Of a DNA stretch of 28,183 nucleotides, positions 23,043 through 28,183 are shown in pieces. A program made the position numbers and the translations under genes. How positions within the stretch are numbered: position 1 is the first letter of the stretch; each line of letters starts with the position of its first letter. This DNA comes from an uncultured Campylobacteraceae bacterium (lineage in GTDB: Bacteria; Campylobacterota; Campylobacteria; Campylobacterales; Arcobacteraceae). A model generated the notes under the pieces. It did no database searches. It saw nothing but the letters and a program-made list of their open reading frames with translations, and was not told the DNA's origin. The DNA lies in contig CAJXPH010000006.1 of NCBI GenBank assembly GCA_913057765.1, positions 1 through 28,183 of the forward strand, in the 5' to 3' direction.

Positions 23043-26000
23043 AAATACAAAAGTATTACAACCTATTGAAATCAAAGAGTTAGAAAGACCAACAGATTTT
23101 TCAGCATTTCAATTAAGACTTGCAAGTCCTGAAAAAATTCTTTCATGGTCTTCTGGTGAAGTTAAAAAACCAGAAACTATTAATTATAGAACATTAAAGC
23201 CTGAAAGAGATGGGCTTTTCTGTGCAAAAATCTTTGGACCAGTAAAAGATTATGAGTGTCTTTGTGGTAAATATAAAAAGATGAGATACAAAGGTGTTGT
23301 ATGTGAAAAATGTGGTGTTGAAGTAACTTCAAGTAAAGTTAGAAGACACAGAATGGGACATATTGATTTAGTATCTCCTGTTGCACACATTTGGATGGTA
23401 TCTTCACTTCCTACAAGAATTGGTACTTTATTAGGGGTTAAATTAAAAGACCTAGAAAGAGTATTATATTACGAAGCATATATCGTATCTAACGCTGGTG
23501 AAGCTTTTTATGATAATGAAAGAACTAAAAAAGTAAATAAATTTGATATCTTAAATGAAGAACAATACAGAGCCATTGCCGATTTATTTGACCATACAGG
23601 GTTCGAAGCAAATATGGGTGGAGATGTAGTTAGAGATTTATTAGAAACTTTAGACTTAATTGAGTTATTAACTCAACTTAAAGTTGAAATGGGTGGAACT
23701 AAATCAGAAGCAAAAAGAAAAACAATTATTAAAAGACTTAAAGTTGTTGAAAACTTTATCAATTCTGGGAATAGACCAGAATGGATGATGTTAACTCAAC
23801 TTCCAGTTCTTCCACCAGATTTAAGACCACTTGTTGCTCTTGATGGTGGTAAATTTGCTGTTTCTGATGTAAATGACCTTTACAGAAGAGTTATCAACAG
23901 AAATAACAGATTAAAGAGATTAACGGAACTTGATGCTCCTGAGATTATTATCAGAAATGAAAAAAGAATGCTTCAAGAAGCAGTTGATGCTTTATTTGAT
24001 AATGGTAAAACTGCAAATGCAGTTAAGGGTGCAAATAAAAGACCTTTAAAATCATTATCTGAAATCATTAAAGGTAAGCAAGGTCGATTTAGACAAAACT
24101 TACTTGGAAAAAGAGTTGACTTTTCAGGTAGATCTGTAATTGTTGTTGGACCTTCTTTAAATATGGATCAATGTGGTATTCCGAAGAAAATGGCTCTTGA
24201 GTTATTTAAACCACATTTAATGGCTAAGTTAGAAGAAAAAGGTTACGCAACTACATTAAAATCTGCAAAGAGATTAATTGAATCTGAAACTAATGAAGTT
24301 TGGGAATGTTTAGCTGAAATCGTACAAGAGTACCCAATTTTACTAAATAGAGCACCAACTCTACATAAACTTTCTATTCAAGCGTTTAACCCAGTTTTAA
24401 TCGATGGAAAAGCAATCCAGTTACACCCATTAGTGTGTGCTGCATTCAACGCCGATTTCGATGGGGATCAAATGGCTGTTCACGTTCCATTATCACAGGA
24501 AGCTATTGCTGAAGCAAAAGTTTTAATGATGAGTTCAATGAATATTCTTTTACCAGCATCTGGTCGTGCTATTGCTGTACCTTCTCAAGATATGATTTTA
24601 GGTATTTATTATCTATCATTAGAAAAAGATGGTGTTAAAGGTGAGCATAAACTATTTACTGGTGTTGATGAAGCTAAAATTGCTTTAGAAATGAAGCAAG
24701 TAGATTTACATGCTAAGATTAGAACTGCTATAGACAGAAAAATTGTACATACTACAATTGGTAGACTAATTGTTCATGAAATTTTACCTGATTTTGTACC
24801 AGTTGAATTATGGAATAAAATTTTAAAGAAAAAAGATATTGGTATCTTAGTTGATTATATCTATAAACATGGTGGTTATGAAGTAACTCCTAAATTCTTA
24901 GATAATCTTAAAAACTTAGGATTTAGATATGCAACAGATGCAGGTATTTCTGTTTCAATTGATGATATTAGAGTTCCTGAATCAAAAGTTGGACATGTTG
25001 CAAAAGCTAAAAAAGATGTAATTGAAGTTCAAAAACAATTCTCTCAAGGTTTATTAACTGAGCAAGAAAGATATAATAAAATTATTGATATTTGGACAGC
25101 TATTAACAATATGCTTGGAACAGAGATGATGAGTTTAGTTGAAGCCGATAAAGATGGGTTTAACTCTATTTATATGATGGCTGATTCTGGGGCTAGAGGT
25201 TCTGCTGCACAGATTAGACAACTTGCAGGTATGAGGGGTCTTATGGCTAAACCTGATGGTTCTATTATTGAAACTCCGATTATCTCTAACTTCCGTGAAG
25301 GTCTAAATGTACTTGAGTACTTTATTTCTACTCACGGTGCTAGAAAAGGTCTTGCCGATACAGCTCTTAAAACAGCAAATGCGGGTTACTTAACAAGAAA
25401 ACTAATTGATGTATCTCAAAATGTTAGAATCACAGTTGAAGATTGTGGTACACATGAAGGTATTGAAATTACTGATATCTCTTCTGGTAATGAATTAATT
25501 GAAGCATTAGAAGAAAGAATCACAGGTAGAGTTATTGCTGAAGATATTATTGACCCAATTTCAAATGAAATTCTGTTTACAGAAGGGACTTTAATTACTG
25601 AAGAAAATGCAAAAGTTGTTGCAGAAGCTGAAGTAAAATCAGTAGTAATTAGAACTCCATTAACTTGTAAAGTTGAACATGGTTTATGTTCAAAATGTTA
25701 TGGTCTTAACCTTGGTGAGCAAAGAAAAGCAACTCCAGGTGAAGCAGTTGGTGTTGTTGCTGCACAATCTATTGGTGAGCCAGGAACACAGCTTACACTT
25801 AGAACTTTCCACGTTGGGGGTACTGCAAGTGCTACTCAAACTGAAAGAGAATTAAGAGCTGAAAAAGAAGGGTTTATTAGATACTACAATATCAAGACTC
25901 ATAAAAACAGTGAAGATAAAGTACTAGTTGCAAATAGAAGAAATGCTGGTATTTTATTAGTTGAACCAAAGATTAATGCTCCTTATAAAGGTAACGTAAC

Positions 26001-27567
26001 AGTTGAGACAATTCATGAAGAAATTATTTTAACACTTACTAATGGTAAAGAAGAGAAAAAATATTACTTAAGAAAGAATGATGTAGCAAAAGCAAATGAA
26101 CTTGCTGGTGTATCAGGAAAAATCGAGGGTAAACTTTACTTACCATATAAAGATGGTGTTGAAGTAGAAGAAAATGAATCTATCGTTGAGATGATTAAAG
26201 ATGGGTGGAATGTTCCTAACAGAATTCCTTTCGCATCTGAATTAAAAGTTAAAGATGGTGCACCTATTACTTCTACAATTGTTTCTGGAGCTAAAGGAAC
26301 TGTTAAGTATTATAAATTAACTGGTGACTATTTAGAAAGAAGAGAAGATATCAAAGCCGGTGATAAAGTAGACGAAAAAGGTCTATTTGGTGTAATTGTT
26401 GATGGTGAAGGTAGAGAAGCTTTAAGACACTATATTTCAAGAGGTTCTGTTGTTGAACTTAATGATAATACAGAAGTTGAAAAAGATTCAGTTATTTCAA
26501 AACCAACAAGTGATGAGCAAGTTGTTATTGCTGAATGGGATCCATATGCGAACCCAACAATTGCTGAAAAAGCTGGTAAAGTAGCATTTGAAGATATTAT
26601 TCCAGGTGTTACAGTTGCAGAGCAATTTGATGAATTAACTGGTACATCTAAATTAGTTGTTAACGAGTATATTCCAAGTGGTTATAAACCAGCAGTTGTA
26701 CTTGCTACTTCTAATGATGAATTAATTAGATATACACTTGATCCTAAGACTTCACTTTTTGTAGCTGAAGGTCAAGATATTGCAATTGCAGATATTATTG
26801 GTAAAACACCAAAAGCAACTCAAAAATCAAAAGATATTACTGGGGGACTTCCTAGAGTATCTGAATTATTTGAAGCAAGAAGACCAAAATCAATTGCTGT
26901 TTTAGCTGCATTTGATGGTATTGTATCATTTGGTAAACCACTTAGAAATAAATCAAGAATCATCATTACTGATGATACTGGTAAAAAAGGTGAGTTTTTA
27001 GTTGAAAAATCTAAGCAAATCTTAGTGAATGAAGGTGACTTCGTTCATGCTGGAGAATCATTAACAGATGGACAAACTTCTCCTCACGATGTACTTAGAA
27101 TTCTTGGAGATAAAGCACTTCATTACTTTATTGTATCAGAAGTACAACAAGTATATAGATCTCAAGGGGTAAATATTGCTGATAAACATATTGAGGTAAT
27201 TACTTCTCAAATGTTAAGACAAGTTTCTATTCTTGATGGTGGAGATACTAAGTTTATCATCGGAGATATGATTTCTAAAAAGAGATTTAAAATTGAAAAT
27301 GCTAGAATTATTAAGCTTGGTGGTAAACCTGCAATTGCTGAACCATTATTACTTGGTATTACAAGAGCAGCTGTTACTTCTGATTCTATTATTTCAGCAG
27401 CATCTTTCCAGGAAACTACTAAAGTATTAACAGAAGCTGCAATCTCAGCTAAAATGGATATGTTAGAAGACTTAAAAGAAAATGTTGTAATTGGTAGAAC
27501 AATTCCAGTTGGAACAGGTCTTTATAAAGATCAAAAAATTAAATTCGCAGATATCGAAGAAAACTAA
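23035..27567 (+). CDS. rpoC: RNA polymerase beta' subunit
   Basis: The 1510-aa beta' subunit, about 100 residues longer than in E. coli, as expected in this lineage. The first zinc site is C75, C77, C90 and C93; the catalytic magnesium loop NADFDGDQMAVH has D474, D476 and D478; the second zinc site is C804, C878, C885 and C888 (CKVEHGLCSKC). The bridge-helix/trigger-loop part shows GEAVGVVAAQSIGEPGTQLTLRTFH as two joined motifs. The ATG lies inside the last codons of rpoB, an 8-nt overlap (ATGAGTAA) pointing to translational coupling and balanced beta/beta' synthesis. A strong terminator hairpin starts at the stop codon. Confidence 0.99.
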   Translation: MSKNTKVLQPIEIKELERPTDFSAFQLRLASPEKILSWSSGEVKKPETINYRTLKPERDGLFCAKIFGPVKDYECLCGKYKKMRYKGVVCEKCGVEVTSSKVRRHRMGHIDLVSPVAHIWMVSSLPTRIGTLLGVKLKDLERVLYYEAYIVSNAGEAFYDNERTKKVNKFDILNEEQYRAIADLFDHTGFEANMGGDVVRDLLETLDLIELLTQLKVEMGGTKSEAKRKTIIKRLKVVENFINSGNRPEWMMLTQLPVLPPDLRPLVALDGGKFAVSDVNDLYRRVINRNNRLKRLTELDAPEIIIRNEKRMLQEAVDALFDNGKTANAVKGANKRPLKSLSEIIKGKQGRFRQNLLGKRVDFSGRSVIVVGPSLNMDQCGIPKKMALELFKPHLMAKLEEKGYATTLKSAKRLIESETNEVWECLAEIVQEYPILLNRAPTLHKLSIQAFNPVLIDGKAIQLHPLVCAAFNADFDGDQMAVHVPLSQEAIAEAKVLMMSSMNILLPASGRAIAVPSQDMILGIYYLSLEKDGVKGEHKLFTGVDEAKIALEMKQVDLHAKIRTAIDRKIVHTTIGRLIVHEILPDFVPVELWNKILKKKDIGILVDYIYKHGGYEVTPKFLDNLKNLGFRYATDAGISVSIDDIRVPESKVGHVAKAKKDVIEVQKQFSQGLLTEQERYNKIIDIWTAINNMLGTEMMSLVEADKDGFNSIYMMADSGARGSAAQIRQLAGMRGLMAKPDGSIIETPIISNFREGLNVLEYFISTHGARKGLADTALKTANAGYLTRKLIDVSQNVRITVEDCGTHEGIEITDISSGNELIEALEERITGRVIAEDIIDPISNEILFTEGTLITEENAKVVAEAEVKSVVIRTPLTCKVEHGLCSKCYGLNLGEQRKATPGEAVGVVAAQSIGEPGTQLTLRTFHVGGTASATQTERELRAEKEGFIRYYNIKTHKNSEDKVLVANRRNAGILLVEPKINAPYKGNVTVETIHEEIILTLTNGKEEKKYYLRKNDVAKANELAGVSGKIEGKLYLPYKDGVEVEENESIVEMIKDGWNVPNRIPFASELKVKDGAPITSTIVSGAKGTVKYYKLTGDYLERREDIKAGDKVDEKGLFGVIVDGEGREALRHYISRGSVVELNDNTEVEKDSVISKPTSDEQVVIAEWDPYANPTIAEKAGKVAFEDIIPGVTVAEQFDELTGTSKLVVNEYIPSGYKPAVVLATSNDELIRYTLDPKTSLFVAEGQDIAIADIIGKTPKATQKSKDITGGLPRVSELFEARRPKSIAVLAAFDGIVSFGKPLRNKSRIIITDDTGKKGEFLVEKSKQILVNEGDFVHAGESLTDGQTSPHDVLRILGDKALHYFIVSEVQQVYRSQGVNIADKHIEVITSQMLRQVSILDGGDTKFIIGDMISKKRFKIENARIIKLGGKPAIAEPLLLGITRAAVTSDSIISAASFQETTKVLTEAAISAKMDMLEDLKENVVIGRTIPVGTGLYKDQKIKFADIEEN

Positions 27568-27593
27568 AATATTAGGGGTCACCCCTAATATTT
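27567..27593 (+). terminator. Terminator after rpoC
   Basis: A 12-bp perfect stem with four G-C pairs beside a TCA loop (AAATATTAGGGG with CCCCTAATATTT), beginning on the last base of the rpoC stop codon. The descending strand ends in TATTT, then AATACTT. It closes the long tuf-rpoC block. Confidence 0.75.
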
Positions 27594-27600
27594 AATACTT

Positions 27601-27990
27601 ATGGATATTATCTCTTTATTCTTTATTTTTATTGCAATTGAACTTTTTGAGTCTAATTGGCAAAAATCTGAAACCTTACACGGCTTATTATCAAATAACT
27701 ACTCAATATACAGAACAAATATACTTTTTTTCTTTTTATTAAATGCTAGTTTTATTTATGCTATTTTTTTAGTTATATATTTACAAAATAATACTTTTCT
27801 GATGTTAAGTATTGTAGGAATAAAATTCTTAGATATTGCATTTAAAATAAATATAATGACAAAAATGTCAAATGGAATTTCTCTTGATGAAGTTATGCCA
27901 AATATAAAAATGAATTTCCTTTTTAGATATATGAATGTCTTAATTTATCCTTTCTCTTTTTTAATTGCATTAAATTATTTTTCATTTTAA
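27601..27990 (+). CDS. Small integral membrane protein of unknown function
   Basis: A 129-aa hydrophobic protein with three to four transmembrane segments: residues ~2-14, ~40-62, ~66-82 and ~108-127. The first cytoplasmic or periplasmic stretch, ELFESNWQKSETLHGLLSN, is the most polar part, and KMSNGISLDEVMPNIKMN links the last helices. I recognise no domain. The composition and compact layout suggest a genuine conserved gene. The ATG at 27601 is eight bases after the rpoC terminator stem and no Shine-Dalgarno is seen, so its expression may depend on read-through or on a later internal start. A Fur-like box overlaps its stop codon. Confidence 0.65.
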   Translation: MDIISLFFIFIAIELFESNWQKSETLHGLLSNNYSIYRTNILFFFLLNASFIYAIFLVIYLQNNTFLMLSIVGIKFLDIAFKINIMTKMSNGISLDEVMPNIKMNFLFRYMNVLIYPFSFLIALNYFSF

Positions 27991-28006
27991 AATGATAATC
28001 ATTATT
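27988..28006. promoter_or_regulatory. Fur box
   Basis: The 15 bases AATGATAATCATTAT (27991..28005) match the core of the 19-bp Fur consensus without error, and the full 19-bp alignment matches at 16 positions. The box begins on the stop codon of the small membrane protein and ends 34 bases before the ATG at 28041. It would cover the -35 side of that gene's promoter, so iron-dependent repression of the gene is inferred. Confidence 0.65.
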
Positions 28007-28027
28007 AACAATTAAGATTTATTTTGC

Positions 28028-28033
28028 TAGTAT
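28028..28033 (+). promoter_or_regulatory. Candidate -10 element of the EAL-like gene
   Basis: TTTTGC followed by TAGTAT resembles the extended -10 promoter of Campylobacterota. A transcription start seven bases on would fall at 28040-28041, the ATG itself, which implies a leaderless or nearly leaderless mRNA. This fits the lack of a clear Shine-Dalgarno before the ATG. Confidence 0.4.
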
Positions 28034-28040
28034 TCTTTTT

Positions 28041-28135
28041 ATGAATACATTAGAATTTAAATACTTAATACAAAATGCAATATATAAAACAAAATACGAA
28101 GCAATAATAGATACAAGGACAGATGAGATTTATGC
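28041..28135 (+). CDS. N-terminus of a probable EAL-domain protein, cut by contig end
   Basis: Only 31 codons plus two bases remain before the adapter. The translation begins MNTLEFKYLIQNAIYKTKYE and continues AIIDTRTDEIYA. The pattern of a lysine/tyrosine segment, then (Q/A)IID, then a short T-x-E-I-Y/F turn resembles the start of an EAL cyclic di-GMP phosphodiesterase, where a YEAL-like motif would come next but lies beyond the end. The frame is open to the edge. A Fur-like box and a -10 candidate lie directly upstream. With so few residues the family call is tentative. Confidence 0.5.
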
Positions 28136-28183
28136 CTGTCTCTTATACACATCTCCGAGCCCACGAGACCAGAGAGGATCTCG
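28136..28183 (-). other. Nextera i7 sequencing adapter (artefact)
   Basis: Bases 28136..28154 are the Tn5 mosaic end (ctgtctcttatacacatct), 28155..28169 the Nextera read-2 part, 28170..28177 the index complement (cagagagg), and 28178..28183 the start of P7. This is the reverse complement of the first 48 bases or so of the window. Genomic sequence ends at 28135. Confidence 0.98.

Overview
The real DNA in this window (51..28135) is a low-GC bacterial chromosome segment, most likely from the Campylobacterota and best fitting an Arcobacter-like genus. The reasons are the AT-rich codon use, the kdsA-ribH-nusB-pyrF block, the tuf-rpmG-tRNA(Trp)-secE-nusG-rplKAJL-rpoB-rpoC block, a cysteine-type KdsA, and separate rpoB and rpoC genes (these are fused in Helicobacter and Wolinella). 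Both ends carry untrimmed Nextera/Illumina i7 adapter with the same index (1..50 and 28136..28183). The contig ends are therefore library artefacts, and the first and last genes are cut by the assembly, not by biology.

Left part (51..4412): the 3' portion of a secretin gene faces a minus-strand cluster, murA -> a 365-aa protein -> a membrane-anchored HNH-like protein. The 365-aa protein reads as a fumarate reductase/succinate dehydrogenase iron-sulfur subunit joined to an HdrB/SdhE-like domain, with essentially all cluster cysteines gone. I regard it as the most unusual protein here.

Middle (4569..11804): five tightly spaced plus-strand genes (EamA transporter, membrane-anchored FMN glutamate-synthase-like protein, small membrane protein, K+ channel with two RCK domains, kdsA) end at a hairpin. 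A promoter-led ribH-nusB-pyrF operon follows. It meets a minus-strand membrane diguanylate cyclase gene tail to tail, with a 4-nt overlap.

Right part (13475..27593): tRNA-Ser(GCT), tRNA-Met(CAT) and tRNA-Gly(TCC), then the translation/transcription block from tuf to rpoC. Nearly every intergenic gap in this block holds a strong RNA hairpin. The tuf leader can form two mutually exclusive structures, one of which covers the ribosome binding site. The rplJ leader resembles an L10 leader behind a terminator, and the rplL-rpoB gap holds two tandem hairpins placed like the E. coli attenuator/RNase III region.

Right edge: after the rpoC terminator there is a small membrane protein, a near-consensus Fur box, and the first 31 codons of a probable EAL-domain gene. 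I see no insertion sequence, phage gene, CRISPR array or replication origin. No stretch over 300 bases lacks a gene: the longest spacer, 13310..14009, holds three tRNAs and the leader structures, and its first 165 bases show only a candidate tRNA promoter.
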